Assembly (NCBI RefSeq): GCF_003347015.1
Contig: NZ_PNFB01000017.1
Coordinates: 1-64,000 of the forward strand
Length of the DNA: 64,000 nucleotides
Direction of reading: 5' to 3'
Source: Brachybacterium sp. YJGR34
GTDB lineage: Bacteria > Actinomycetota > Actinomycetes > Actinomycetales > Dermabacteraceae
The notes beneath the pieces were generated by a model. The model did not search any database and had not been told where the DNA came from. It was given only the letters and a program-made list of their open reading frames with translations. A program made the position numbers and the translations under genes. Positions 17,341-26,857 of this stretch are shown one piece after another. Each line of letters opens with the position of its first letter. Positions within the stretch are counted from its first letter, which is position 1.

Positions 17341-18873
17341 ATGTTCTCTCGTCGTACCCTCCTCGGCGGCGCCGCCGCCGGTGCCTCCGCCCTCGGTCTC
17401 GCCGCCTGCGGCGGCTCCGGTGGATCCGGTGGCTCCACCGAGGAGATCACCACGCTGAAGATCATGGCCCCGCTGCTCTCCGAGACCGCCCCCGACCCCG
17501 AGGGCCAGCTGCAGAAGGCCATCGAGGAGTTCATCGGCATGCCGATGGAGATCACCTGGGTGCCGAACTCGAGCTACGGCGAGCGCGTCACCGTCACCAT
17601 GGCCTCGGACAACATCCCGCACGTCATGGTCCAGACCGGCAAGGACGCGGACTTCGCACGGACCGCCGAGGCCGGTGGGTACTGGGACCTCACCGACATC
17701 CTCGCCGACTACCCGAACCTCACGCCGGAGAACGAGGAGATCGCCCACGGCGCGAGCATCAACGGCAAGATGTACGGGATCTTCCGCGGCCGCGATGCGA
17801 TGCGCGCCGCCGTCATCCTGCGCAAGGACTGGCTGGCGAACCTGGGCCTCGACGAGCCCGAGACCACCGATGATCTGAAGGAGATCGCGCGCGCCTTCAC
17901 CGAGGACGATCCGGCCGGCGACGGCTCGGCGACCACGGGCCTCATCATCCCCGCCTGGGCCGGGTACGGGAACAACGGTCCCTACGACCTGTGGGAGGCC
18001 TGGCACGGCACGGCCAACGTGTGGAAGGACGAGGGCGGCACCCTGTCCCCGGCCTTCCTGGCCCCGGAGTTCCTCGAGGCCAATACGGCCATGCGGGAGA
18101 TGGTCGAGGCCGGCCACGTCAACAAGGACTTCGCCACGATGGACGCCGCGACCTGGAATGACCCGTTCTTCACCGGTCAGGGCGGCATCATTATGGACGT
18201 CAGCTCCCGCGGCCTGGCCCTGCAGGGTCTGTGGAAGGACTCCGATCCGGAGAACTACACCGACTACGTGACGATGGTCGGGAACCTCAAGAACCCCGAC
18301 GGCACCCTGTGGGCCCTCCCCACCCCGGGATACTCCGGATACGTCGCCGTCCCCAAGGCCTCGGTGCCCACCGAGGAGCAGCTCGCGACCGTCCTGACCG
18401 CCATGGACAAGCTGGCCTCCGAGGAGGGCCAGCGCCTGCTCAACAACGGCCTCGAGGGCGTCAACTACGAGGTCGAGAACGACATGAGCGTCCCGATCGA
18501 GGGCGAGGAGGCCGACGTCGTCTCGAGCGACACCTCGGCCTTCGCCCAGCTCGGCACCGCGAGCAACGGCTATCTGGCGCTCACGGTCGCACCCACCGAC
18601 GAGAACGACGCCGCGCTCGGCGAGAAGCGCGATGCCTTCCACGAGGCGGACCTCGACAGCGCCGTGTTCAACCCCGGCGCCGCCTACATGTCCGAGTCCT
18701 ACCTGCAGAACGGGGCGATCCTCGACCAGATCGTGGTCGACGCCCGGCTGAAGTACCTGGCCGGGGAGATCGACGAATCCGGTCTCACGGCCGAGCTCGA
18801 GCGCTGGGAGAGCAGCGGCGGCCAGCAGGTCGTGGACGAGATGAACGAGCTGTACCAGGCCGGCGGGAACTGA
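17341..18873 (+). CDS. Oligosaccharide-binding lipoprotein, LplA/YesO type
   Basis: Ligand-binding subunit of a sugar importer. The N-terminus MFSRRTLLGGAAAGAS has a twin-arginine-like motif and a lipobox LGLAAC with Cys23. The 510-residue length and the sequence (FIGMPMEITWVPNSSYGERVTVTMASD; VPTEEQLATVLTAMDKLASEEGQRLLNNG) fit the large family-1 proteins of the LplA/YtcQ group. ATG at 17341 has AGAAAGGA upstream. It is followed by a strong hairpin and then two permease genes. Rhamnogalacturonan oligomers are the inferred ligand because of the flanking PL11, PL26 and acetylesterase genes. Confidence 0.9.
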   Translation: MFSRRTLLGGAAAGASALGLAACGGSGGSGGSTEEITTLKIMAPLLSETAPDPEGQLQKAIEEFIGMPMEITWVPNSSYGERVTVTMASDNIPHVMVQTGKDADFARTAEAGGYWDLTDILADYPNLTPENEEIAHGASINGKMYGIFRGRDAMRAAVILRKDWLANLGLDEPETTDDLKEIARAFTEDDPAGDGSATTGLIIPAWAGYGNNGPYDLWEAWHGTANVWKDEGGTLSPAFLAPEFLEANTAMREMVEAGHVNKDFATMDAATWNDPFFTGQGGIIMDVSSRGLALQGLWKDSDPENYTDYVTMVGNLKNPDGTLWALPTPGYSGYVAVPKASVPTEEQLATVLTAMDKLASEEGQRLLNNGLEGVNYEVENDMSVPIEGEEADVVSSDTSAFAQLGTASNGYLALTVAPTDENDAALGEKRDAFHEADLDSAVFNPGAAYMSESYLQNGAILDQIVVDARLKYLAGEIDESGLTAELERWESSGGQQVVDEMNELYQAGGN

Positions 18874-18879
18874 CCTTCC

Positions 18880-18914
18880 GGCCGGGGCGCGCCGTGATCC
18901 GGCGCGCCCCGGCC
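18880..18914 (+). terminator. Intercistronic hairpin after the binding-protein gene
   Basis: Perfect 14-bp inverted repeat GGCCGGGGCGCGCC with a 7-base loop, starting 7 bases after the stop at 18873. No T-run follows, so it may be a partial terminator or an RNA-protecting element that keeps binding protein in excess over the permeases. Confidence 0.75.
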
Positions 18915-18937
18915 CTCACCACGAGGAGTGATCGAGC

Positions 18938-19936
18938 ATGGTCATGACCAACCTGCCGGGGGCCGCCGATGCGGTGCACCCGACCACCGAGGACCACTCG
19001 CCGCACGCGGCGACCCGTGGGCCGCGGCGCCGCAAGACCCTGCTGAAGCGACTGCGGCGCTCGCCCGTGCTGTACCTGATGCTCATCCCGGGCATCGTGT
19101 ACTTCGCCGTCTTCAAGTACGCCCCGATGTACGGCATCACCATCGCCTTCAAGGACTACCTGCCGTTCCTGGGGATGCAGGGCAGCCCCTGGGTGGGGCT
19201 GGAACACTTCGAACGGCTGTTCAGCGGTCCCGACTTCGGGCGGCTGATGAAGAACACGCTCATCCTGGCGCTGCTGAACATCGTCATCGCCTTCCCCGCG
19301 CCGATCATCGTGGCGCTCATGCTCAACGAGCTGCGCAAGCAGCTGCTGAAGAAGTTCATCCAGACCGCGATCTACATCCCGCACTTCCTGTCCTGGGCGA
19401 TCGTCTCCGGCCTGACGTACCTGCTGTTCGCCCTGGACACCGGGCCCATCACGGTGCTGTTCAACACCGTCTTCGACGCCGACGTGAACTTCCTGGCGGA
19501 CCCGGACTGGTTCCGCCCGCTGATCATGGCCCAGACCCTGTGGAAGGGCACCGGCTGGGGGACGATCATCTACCTCGCGGCCCTCGCGGGCGTGGACAAG
19601 CAGCTCTACGAGGCCTCGATGATCGACGGCGCCGGACGGTTCCAGCAGCTGCGCTACGTCACGATCCCGGCGCTGGTCCCGACCATCGTCATCATGCTGA
19701 TCCTCAACATCGGGAACTTCCTCGACACCGGGTTCGAGCAGATCTACATGCTCACGAACTCGTTGAACCGCGAGGTGGCGGACGTGTTCGACACCTACGT
19801 GTACTTCATGGGCATCACCAACGGCGCCTACAGCTACTCCACGGCGATCGGCCTGTTCAAGTCGATCGTCGGCCTCATCCTGATCCTCGGTGCGAACTGG
19901 CTCGCGAAGAAGTACACCGAGTCCTCCCTGTTCTAG
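18938..19936 (+). CDS. ABC permease, LplB/YesP type
   Basis: A 332-residue membrane subunit with six predicted helices. The first, at about 45-65, starts LYLMLIPGIVYFAVFKYAPMYG, typical of LplB proteins. The coupling loop is LYEASMIDGAGRFQQLRYVTIP. Start ATG at 18938; an in-frame ATG two codons later is a possible alternative. It forms the translocation pore with the next gene product; no ATPase gene is present in this operon. Confidence 0.92.
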   Translation: MVMTNLPGAADAVHPTTEDHSPHAATRGPRRRKTLLKRLRRSPVLYLMLIPGIVYFAVFKYAPMYGITIAFKDYLPFLGMQGSPWVGLEHFERLFSGPDFGRLMKNTLILALLNIVIAFPAPIIVALMLNELRKQLLKKFIQTAIYIPHFLSWAIVSGLTYLLFALDTGPITVLFNTVFDADVNFLADPDWFRPLIMAQTLWKGTGWGTIIYLAALAGVDKQLYEASMIDGAGRFQQLRYVTIPALVPTIVIMLILNIGNFLDTGFEQIYMLTNSLNREVADVFDTYVYFMGITNGAYSYSTAIGLFKSIVGLILILGANWLAKKYTESSLF

Positions 19937-19945
19937 GAGCCCCCG

Positions 19946-20824
19946 ATGCCCATCGCCTACAACACCCCGCGGGACAAGATCTTCGACGGCGTCAACATCG
20001 CCCTGCTGCTCGTCTTCGCCGCGTTGACGATCCTGCCGTTCCTCTACGTGCTGGCCGCCTCCTTCGCGACCGAGGCGGAGATCGCCTCCCGTCCGTTCTT
20101 CCTGTGGCCGAACGACCCCACCCTCGAGACCTACAAGTACGTCTTCTCGACCAACACCTTCCTCCGCTCGCTGCTGGTCACGATCGGCGTGACGGTCGTG
20201 GGGACGGCCGTGCAGATCACGCTGACGATGCTCATGGCGTACCCGCTCTCGGACCCCAACCTCGTGGGCCGCGGGCTGATCATGCGCCTGGTGCTCTTCG
20301 CCATGCTGTTCTCCGGGGGCATGATCCCGCTGTTCCTCGTGGTCAAGCAGCTGGGCCTGCTCGACTCCTACTGGGCGCTGATCCTCCCCATGGCGATCAA
20401 TCCCTTCAACCTCATCATCATCCGCACCTTCTTCCAGCAGCTCCCCCATGAGCTGCGCGAGGCCGCGGAGATCGACGGGGCCAACGAGTTCACGACCTTC
20501 TGGCGGATCATGCTGCCGCTGTCGAAGCCGATCATCGCGACCTTCTCCCTCTTCTACGCGGTGGGGCTGTGGAACGACTTCATGTCGCCGCTGCTGTACA
20601 TCTCCGACAGCTCGAAGTGGACGCTGCAGATGTTCGTGCGCCAGGTGACGATCTCCACCGATCCCTCGACCACGCTGGGGAACCTCGACCCGAACTACGT
20701 GCCCCCGAAGGAGGGGCTGAAGTTCGCGATCATCGTCATCGCGACCCTGCCGATCATGTGCGTGTACCCGTTCCTGCAGAAGCACTTCGCCAAGGGCGTG
20801 CTGATCGGCTCGGTGAAGGGATGA
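19946..20824 (+). CDS. ABC permease, LplC/YesQ type
   Basis: A 292-residue membrane subunit with six helices; the coupling loop is LREAAEIDGANEFTTFWRIMLP and the C-terminus YPFLQKHFAKGVLIGSVKG is typical of LplC. It starts 9 bases after the LplB-type stop. Its stop overlaps the ATG of the acetylesterase gene (ATGA), so the two are translationally coupled. Confidence 0.93.
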   Translation: MPIAYNTPRDKIFDGVNIALLLVFAALTILPFLYVLAASFATEAEIASRPFFLWPNDPTLETYKYVFSTNTFLRSLLVTIGVTVVGTAVQITLTMLMAYPLSDPNLVGRGLIMRLVLFAMLFSGGMIPLFLVVKQLGLLDSYWALILPMAINPFNLIIIRTFFQQLPHELREAAEIDGANEFTTFWRIMLPLSKPIIATFSLFYAVGLWNDFMSPLLYISDSSKWTLQMFVRQVTISTDPSTTLGNLDPNYVPPKEGLKFAIIVIATLPIMCVYPFLQKHFAKGVLIGSVKG

Positions 20825-21522
20825 GCGCCGCGGAGAGGACCCTGTTCCTGCTGGGCGACTCGACCGTGGCCTCCTACGAGCCGACGTGGCATCCGCAGGC
20901 CGGCTGGGGCCAGTTCCTGGACCGCTTCGTGAGCGGAGCGGTCAGGGTCGACAACCACGCCATCGGCGGACGCTCCGCCCGCACCTTCCGCGAGGAGGGC
21001 CGCCTCGCAGCGGTCCTGGAGCGGGCACGGCCCGGGGACACCGCGCTGATCCAGTTCGGGCACAACGACTCCACCCGCGCCAAGCCCGAGCGCTACTCGA
21101 CCCCCGCGCAGTACCGCGAGGAGCTGCGCGGCTATGTCGCCGCCCTCCGCGAGCGCGGAGTCCAGCCGGTGCTGGTCACCGCGGTGAGCCGGCGGGATCA
21201 CGACCCGGTCGCCGGGCGGTGGGCGGTGAGCTTCCCCGACTACGTAGCCGGCGCCCGCGCAGTCGCCGCGGAGCTCGACGTCCCGCTCGTGGACCTCGCC
21301 GCCTCCAGCCGCGCCCACCTCGAGCGGATCGGGCCGGACGCGGCGAAGGACCTGTTCCTCCACCTCGAGCCCGGGGTCTCCGCGGCGCATCCCGACGGCG
21401 TCGCCGACGACACCCACTTCCAGGAGCGCGGCGCGCAGGCGATGGCACAGCTCGTCGCCGAGGAGCTCGCGGGGCTGGACCTGCCGGTCTCGGCCCACCT
21501 GGCGGCGGCGCCCGCGGTGTGA
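20821..21522 (+). CDS. Rhamnogalacturonan acetylesterase (SGNH hydrolase, CE12-like, YesT-like)
   Basis: A 233-residue SGNH esterase predicted to remove acetyl groups from imported rhamnogalacturonan oligomers. Block I is LLGDSTV with the nucleophile Ser14, block II is the Gly in AIGGRSARTF, block III is FGHNDS, and block V is DDTHF with the Asp and His. This set matches carbohydrate esterase family 12. There is no signal peptide, so the enzyme is cytoplasmic. The start ATG at 20821 overlaps the preceding stop. The open frame extends upstream inside the permease gene, but only in the wrong register. Confidence 0.9.
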   Translation: MSAAERTLFLLGDSTVASYEPTWHPQAGWGQFLDRFVSGAVRVDNHAIGGRSARTFREEGRLAAVLERARPGDTALIQFGHNDSTRAKPERYSTPAQYREELRGYVAALRERGVQPVLVTAVSRRDHDPVAGRWAVSFPDYVAGARAVAAELDVPLVDLAASSRAHLERIGPDAAKDLFLHLEPGVSAAHPDGVADDTHFQERGAQAMAQLVAEELAGLDLPVSAHLAAAPAV

Positions 21523-21640
21523 TCCGCCCCGATACCAGCGGCGCCGTCGGCCCGGAGCCGATGCCGCCGCTGACGCCGGACCGACGAGGCCGTCGGCCCG
21601 GCAGCAGTCCCTCCCCGATGTTCACCTGTGATGGGAAGCA

Positions 21641-23623
21641 ATGATGCAGATCAGACGCATGAGTCGAACCGCCGCCGCGATGGCGCTGAGCCTGGGCCTG
21701 TGCGCGGGCGCCCCGGCGCTCGCCGCGCCCTCGCCGGATCCCGCCCCCGCGGCGCCCTCCGCCCCCACCCTGAAGCGCGACGCCGAGCGCCTGGACCGCG
21801 CTCCCGTCGCGGTCGCCGCCGAGGACGGGGTGTTCCTGTCCTGGCGCCTGCTGGGCGACGAGGCGATGGACACCCCCTTCCACGTCTACCGCGACGGGGA
21901 GCAGCTCACCGACCGGCCGATCACCGGCTCCACGAACTTCGTCGATGCGGGCGGCACGGCGGAGTCGGTGTACCGGATCGCGATCGACCGCCCGGACGAG
22001 AAGTACTGGGCCAGCGAGGAGTTCTCCGTCTGGCAGGAGCAGCACACCGAGATCGCCCTGGACAAGCCCGCCGGCGGCACCACCCCGGACGGTGTGGACT
22101 ACGAGTACACCGCCAATGACGTCATGGTGGGCGACCTCGACGGCGACGGGGTGCTCGAGTACGTGCTCAAGTGGGACCCGACCAACTCCCAGGACAACTC
22201 CCGCGACGGCCATACCGGGAACGTCTACCTCGACGCCTACGAGCTCGACGGCACGAAGCTGTGGCGCATCGACCTGGGCCAGAACATCCGGGCCGGCGCC
22301 CACTACAGCCAGCCCCAGGTCTACGACCTCGATTCCGACGGCCGGGCCGAGGTGGTGGTCAAGACCGCCGACGGCACCACCGACGCCGCCGGCACCGTGA
22401 TCGGGGACGGGGAGGCGGACTGGCGCAACGACGCCGGACGCATCCTGGAGGGCCCCGAGTTCCTCACCGTCTTCGACGGCCAGAAGGGCACCGCCATCGA
22501 CACCATCGACTACACGCCGCCGCGCGGGGACCTGGGAGGCTGGGGCGACACCTACGGCAATCGCGCGGACCGCTTCCTCTCCGGCGTCGCCTATCTCGAC
22601 GGCAAGCACCCCAGCGTGGTGATGGCCCGCGGCTACTACACGCGCGCGGTCCTGGCCGCCTACGACTTCGACGGGAAGAACCTGACCCAGCGCTGGGTCT
22701 TCGACTCCGACGACCCCGGCAACGGCGAGTACTTCGGCCAGGGCAACCACCAGCTGGCGGTCGCCGACGTCGACGGCGACGCCAAGGACGAGATCGTCTA
22801 CGGCTCCGCGACCATCGACGACGACGGGACGGGCCTGTACTCCACCGGTCTCGGCCACGGCGACGCGCTGCACGTGAGCGACTTCGACCCCTCCCGCGAG
22901 GGTCTCGAGGTGTTCGCCATCCACGAGGACATGAGCAGCAGCGGCGACCGCGGCTCGACCTTCCGCGACGCCGCCACCGGCGAGATCCTGTGGTCGGTGC
23001 CCGCCCGCGGCGACACCGGCCGCGGCGCCATGGCGGACATCGATCCCCGCCACGAGGGCGCCGAGGGATGGAACTCCGGGCAGTCCCCGGAGGAGCCCTC
23101 GAAGACCGGGTACATGATGAGCGCCTCCGGGGAGCGGATCGGTGACTCGATCCCGGCGGCGAACTTCGTGGGCCTCTGGGACGGGGACCTGCTCTCCGAG
23201 ATCGTCGACCACGAGTTCGACAGCGAGACCCGCACCGGCGCCCCCGTGATCTCGACCTGGGACTACGAGGCCGGCGAGGCCGTCCCGATCTTCACCCCCG
23301 AGGGTGTTGTGACCAGCAACGACACCAAGGGCAATCCGGCGCTGCAGGCCGATCTGCTGGGTGACTGGCGTGAGGAGCTGCTCTACCGCACGGACGATTC
23401 GAGCGCGCTGCGCCTGTACACGACCGTGGACCCGACGGAGCACCGACTGCGCACGCTGCTCTCCGATCCGACCTACCGCCTGTCGATCGCCTGGCAGCAC
23501 GTGGCGTACAACCAGCCGCCCCACACCGGCTACTTCCTCGGGGAGGGCATGGAGACCCCGCCCGCCCCGGCGCTGACGTACACCACCCGGGCCCCGAGGG
23601 CCGAGAGAGTCGACGAGGACTGA
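21641..23623 (+). CDS. Secreted rhamnogalacturonan lyase (PL11, YesW/YesX-like)
   Basis: Cleaves the alpha-1,4 bond between rhamnose and galacturonate in rhamnogalacturonan I. A signal peptide covers about 1-29 (RRMSRTAAAMALSLGLCAG, cut after ALA). The mature part matches the PL11 eight-bladed propeller with many calcium loops: GDLDGDGVLEYVLKWDP, YDLDSDGRAEVVVKTADG, ADVDGDAKDEIVYGS. The N-terminal FN3-like region starts ERLDRAPVAVAAEDGVFLSWRLLG. The total of 660 residues is normal for a lyase without an extra binding module. It starts 118 bases after the acetylesterase gene and is the only secreted enzyme of this operon. Endo (YesW) and exo (YesX) modes cannot be told apart here. Confidence 0.93.
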   Translation: MMQIRRMSRTAAAMALSLGLCAGAPALAAPSPDPAPAAPSAPTLKRDAERLDRAPVAVAAEDGVFLSWRLLGDEAMDTPFHVYRDGEQLTDRPITGSTNFVDAGGTAESVYRIAIDRPDEKYWASEEFSVWQEQHTEIALDKPAGGTTPDGVDYEYTANDVMVGDLDGDGVLEYVLKWDPTNSQDNSRDGHTGNVYLDAYELDGTKLWRIDLGQNIRAGAHYSQPQVYDLDSDGRAEVVVKTADGTTDAAGTVIGDGEADWRNDAGRILEGPEFLTVFDGQKGTAIDTIDYTPPRGDLGGWGDTYGNRADRFLSGVAYLDGKHPSVVMARGYYTRAVLAAYDFDGKNLTQRWVFDSDDPGNGEYFGQGNHQLAVADVDGDAKDEIVYGSATIDDDGTGLYSTGLGHGDALHVSDFDPSREGLEVFAIHEDMSSSGDRGSTFRDAATGEILWSVPARGDTGRGAMADIDPRHEGAEGWNSGQSPEEPSKTGYMMSASGERIGDSIPAANFVGLWDGDLLSEIVDHEFDSETRTGAPVISTWDYEAGEAVPIFTPEGVVTSNDTKGNPALQADLLGDWREELLYRTDDSSALRLYTTVDPTEHRLRTLLSDPTYRLSIAWQHVAYNQPPHTGYFLGEGMETPPAPALTYTTRAPRAERVDED

Positions 23624-23628
23624 CCCCG

Positions 23629-23666
23629 CGGCGGGGCGAGCACGGCGCACGCCGCTCGCCCCGCCG
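23629..23666 (+). terminator. Hairpin after the PL11 gene
   Basis: Perfect 13-bp stem CGGCGGGGCGAGC with a 12-base loop, 5 bases after the PL11 stop. It may attenuate transcription into the downstream PL26-like gene or mark the end of a sub-operon. Confidence 0.65.
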
Positions 23667-23702
23667 TCCACCACCGCACCCCCTCCCTGGAGCACAGCCC
23701 CG

Positions 23703-26402
23703 ATGAGCAGCACCGTCCCCTCCGTCCCCCTGCACTGGATCGACGCCCGTCCCGGCGCGACGGACCTGCCCGTCCAGTGGGGCGTGCCATGGCCGCGCGG
23801 CACCCTCGAGGAGCTGCCGCCGCTGTGCCTGCGCAGCGGCGAGCAGGAACGCCCCGCGGACTCCTGGGTCACGGCCCGCTGGCCCGACGGCTCGATCAAG
23901 TGGACCGGCCACGCGGCGCTCGCCGGCGGCGCGGAGCATCTGGAGCTCGCCCCGCGCTCCGCGGAGGAGACGTCCTCCCTGCAGGTCACCGAGGACGCCG
24001 AGGGCATCGTCGTGGACACCGGGGCGCTGCGTCTCGAGGTCGCCGCGCACCCCACCGCCCCGATCCGCCGCCTGCTCATCGAGGGGCGCGAGGTGGGCGT
24101 CGAGGGCGGGCCGGTCGCCTCCTCGGCCACCGGCACGGACCCCGACGCCCCGCGCCGCGAGCACGCCGTGCGCACCACCGCGGTGCGCGTCGAGCGCGCC
24201 GGCGCCGTGCAGGCCGTGCTCCGGCTCGAGGGGCATCACGAGGTGGCGGGGGAGCATGTGCTGCCCTTCGTGCTGCGCCTGTACGCCACGGCCGGCTCCA
24301 CCCGGCTGCGCGCCGTCCACACCCTGATCTGGGACGCCGACCCCGAGCACCTCTTCCTCACCTCGCTGGGCCTGCGGATGCAGGTGCCGCTGCGCGCGGC
24401 CCCCTACGACCGGCACGTGCGTCTGGCCGGCAGCGACGGCGGTCTGCTCACCGAGGCCGTCCAGGGCGTCACGGGTCTGCGCCGTGATCCCGGCGCGGCC
24501 GTCCGCGCCGCGCAGGTCGCCGGCCGGCCCACGCCGCCGCTGGAGACCTGGGACCCGCGGGTCTCCGAGCGCCTGCGGCACGTGCCGCGCTGGGACGCCT
24601 GGACGCTGCGGCAGCTCTCGGCCGACGGGTACACCCTCGCCAAGCGCACCGCGGACGACCGCCCCTGGGTGAGCATCGCCGGCGGGACCCGCTCCCGCGG
24701 CTACGCCTCCGTGAGCGATCCCGCCGGCGGCATCGGGCTGGGCCTGCGCGACTTCTGGAAGCTCCACCCCACCGGGCTCGACGTCGCCGGTGCCGCCGGG
24801 GAGCGCGCGGAGATCACCGCGTGGATGTACGCCCCCTCGGCCCCACCCATGGACCTGCGCTTCTACCACGACGGCCTGGGCCAGGAGACCTACGCGGACC
24901 AGCTGGACGCCCTGGAGATCACCTACGAGGACTACGAGAGCGGCTTCGGGGACGCCCGCGGCATCGCCCGCACCCACGAGCTGGTGATCGACGCCCTCGC
25001 CGCGACGCCGCCGGCCGAGGAGCTCTCCGCGCTCGCCGCCGCCTGCGCCCTCCCGCCCCAGCTCGCAGTCTCCCCGCAGCACCTGCACGCGGCGCGCGTG
25101 CTCGGGACCTGGGCGCCCGTGGACCGCTCCACCCCGCAGCGCGCCCACCTCGAGGACCGCCTGGTCTTCCTGCGCGAGTTCTACCGCGGCCAGGTGGAGC
25201 AGCGTCGCTGGTACGGCTTCTGGGACTACGGCGACGTCATGCACTCCTACGACGGCGACCGCCACGCCTGGCGCTACGACGTGGGCGGCTTCGCCTGGGA
25301 CAACTCCGAGCTGTCCCCGGACCTGTGGCTGTGGCAGGACTTCCTGCGCAGCGGCGACGCGGGCGCCTTCCGCCTGGCCGAGGCGATGACCCGCCACACC
25401 GGCGAGGTGGACCAGTACCACCGGGGCCGTTTCGCGGGCCTGGGCACCCGCCACAACGTCCAGCACTTCGGGTGCAGCGCCAAGCAACTGCGGGTCTCGA
25501 GCGCCGTCTACCGCCGCCACCTGTTCTTCCTCACGGCCGACGAGCGCCTCGGCGAGCTGCTGGACGAGGTCGCGACCTCGGAGGAGGCGCTGCTGCGGGT
25601 GGACGCGACGCGCAAGGTCCGCACCGACGTCTATGCCCCGGACCGCCGCGCCCTCGCGATCGGCCTGGGCACCGACCTGGGCGCCCTGCTGGGCGCCTGG
25701 CTCACCGCCTGGGAGCGCCACGGCGACGCGGCCGCCGAGCAGAAGCTGCGCAGCGCCCTGGCCGGCATCGGCGAGCTCCCGCAGGGGCTGTTCACCGGGG
25801 AGGCGCTGTGGGACCTGGACGCGCGGCGCTTCGACACCTCCCGGGACCGGATCCAGGTCTCCCACCTCGCGGCCGTCTTCGGCATGGTGGAGATCGTCGC
25901 CGAGCTCCTGGACCTCGTCGACGAGCCCGCCTTCGCGCACGCCTGGGGCGAGTACTGCCGCTACTACCTCGCCACCGCCGAGGAGCAGACCGCGCGCTTC
26001 GGCGCCCCGCTGCGGGGCATCTCCCTGGTCCCCGCCTACAGCCGTCTGCTGGCCGCGCACGCCGCCACCACCGGGGACGCCGCGCTCGCCGAACGGGCCT
26101 GGGAGAAGTTCCTCCTGGGAGGCGGCGACCAGGTCAACGAGGACTCCATGGTGGGCCGCGCGGAGTGGTCCCTACAGCGCATCGACGGGCCGGCGGTGCT
26201 CGAGGCCGTGGACGAGGCGCCCTACCTCTCCACCAACGGCTGCGCCCAGTACGGGCTCTCCGCGATCCAGAACCTCGCGCTGATCGGCGAGCACCTGCCG
26301 GACCGCATGCCGTACCATCGCGCGCCGGATCCCGGGCCTGTGGCAGGCTCGCAGGGAGCACACGATGCCCGATCAGCGACGACGCCAATGGAGGCGCGAT
26401 GA
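23703..26402 (+). CDS. Exo-rhamnogalacturonan lyase-like protein (PL26-like)
   Basis: An 899-residue protein without signal peptide. The start VPLHWIDARPGATDLPVQWGVPWPRGT and blocks such as ARWPDGSIKWTGHAAL and DRQVEQRRWYGFWDYGDVMHSYD-like sequence (KFYRGQVEQRRWYGFWDYGD region at about 495-515) resemble the exo-rhamnogalacturonan lyase family, with an N-terminal beta-sandwich and a central (alpha/alpha)6 toroid. Length agrees with the family (about 860-900). A cytoplasmic location fits degradation of oligomers made outside by the PL11 enzyme. Its stop overlaps the start of the mutarotase gene (ATGA). Family assignment is from recognition of the pattern, so activity should be treated as predicted. 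Confidence 0.75.
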   Translation: MSSTVPSVPLHWIDARPGATDLPVQWGVPWPRGTLEELPPLCLRSGEQERPADSWVTARWPDGSIKWTGHAALAGGAEHLELAPRSAEETSSLQVTEDAEGIVVDTGALRLEVAAHPTAPIRRLLIEGREVGVEGGPVASSATGTDPDAPRREHAVRTTAVRVERAGAVQAVLRLEGHHEVAGEHVLPFVLRLYATAGSTRLRAVHTLIWDADPEHLFLTSLGLRMQVPLRAAPYDRHVRLAGSDGGLLTEAVQGVTGLRRDPGAAVRAAQVAGRPTPPLETWDPRVSERLRHVPRWDAWTLRQLSADGYTLAKRTADDRPWVSIAGGTRSRGYASVSDPAGGIGLGLRDFWKLHPTGLDVAGAAGERAEITAWMYAPSAPPMDLRFYHDGLGQETYADQLDALEITYEDYESGFGDARGIARTHELVIDALAATPPAEELSALAAACALPPQLAVSPQHLHAARVLGTWAPVDRSTPQRAHLEDRLVFLREFYRGQVEQRRWYGFWDYGDVMHSYDGDRHAWRYDVGGFAWDNSELSPDLWLWQDFLRSGDAGAFRLAEAMTRHTGEVDQYHRGRFAGLGTRHNVQHFGCSAKQLRVSSAVYRRHLFFLTADERLGELLDEVATSEEALLRVDATRKVRTDVYAPDRRALAIGLGTDLGALLGAWLTAWERHGDAAAEQKLRSALAGIGELPQGLFTGEALWDLDARRFDTSRDRIQVSHLAAVFGMVEIVAELLDLVDEPAFAHAWGEYCRYYLATAEEQTARFGAPLRGISLVPAYSRLLAAHAATTGDAALAERAWEKFLLGGGDQVNEDSMVGRAEWSLQRIDGPAVLEAVDEAPYLSTNGCAQYGLSAIQNLALIGEHLPDRMPYHRAPDPGPVAGSQGAHDARSATTPMEAR

Positions 26403-26758
26403 CCACTGCCGAGCTCGATCATCTCCTGGCCACCACCTCTGCCCGCAGCCCTCATCGCTGCTGCTTCCTGCTGCACGTGCGGCCCGAGAAGCTGGTGGAG
26501 TACGTCGAGGCCCACCAGCACGTCTGGGAGGAGATGCGCGAGGCGCTGAGCGCGGCCGGCTGGCGCAACTACTCCCTCTTCCTGCGCGCGGAGGACGGCA
26601 TGGTGGTCGGCTACTTCGAGGCCGACGACGTCGACGCCGCGCAGGAGGCGATGGGCCGCGCCGCCATCAGTCCGCGCTGGGAGGCGGCCATGGCCGAGTA
26701 CTTCGCCCCCGGCGGCGGGGAGAAGCAGGTCCTCCCGCAGTACTTCCACCTCGCCTGA
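26399..26758 (+). CDS. rhaM: L-rhamnose mutarotase
   Basis: Interconverts the anomers of L-rhamnose. The 119-residue product has the small dimeric alpha/beta barrel pattern of the family: FLLHVRPEKLVEYVEAHQHVWEEM, then WRNYSLFLRAEDGMVVGYFEADD and a C-terminal LPQYFHLA. It begins inside the stop of the lyase gene (ATGA), so it is translationally coupled. It is a strong sign that rhamnose is released in the cytoplasm by this operon, although rhamnose isomerase, kinase and aldolase are not in the window. Confidence 0.92.
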   Translation: MTTAELDHLLATTSARSPHRCCFLLHVRPEKLVEYVEAHQHVWEEMREALSAAGWRNYSLFLRAEDGMVVGYFEADDVDAAQEAMGRAAISPRWEAAMAEYFAPGGGEKQVLPQYFHLA

Positions 26759-26857
26759 ACCGGGCCAGCGACCCCCGCCGCGCCCGCCTCGACCGTCCTG
26801 ACGCAGTCCCCGGGCCGACCCGTCGGCCCCTCCCACCCCGTGGAACGGAGTCCCCGC

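Noticed and set aside
21543..21602. Direct repeat GCCGTCGGCCCGG upstream of the PL11 gene, considered as an operator pair
   Set aside because: It has no CG-centred symmetry and can be explained by GC-rich composition; kept out of the feature list.
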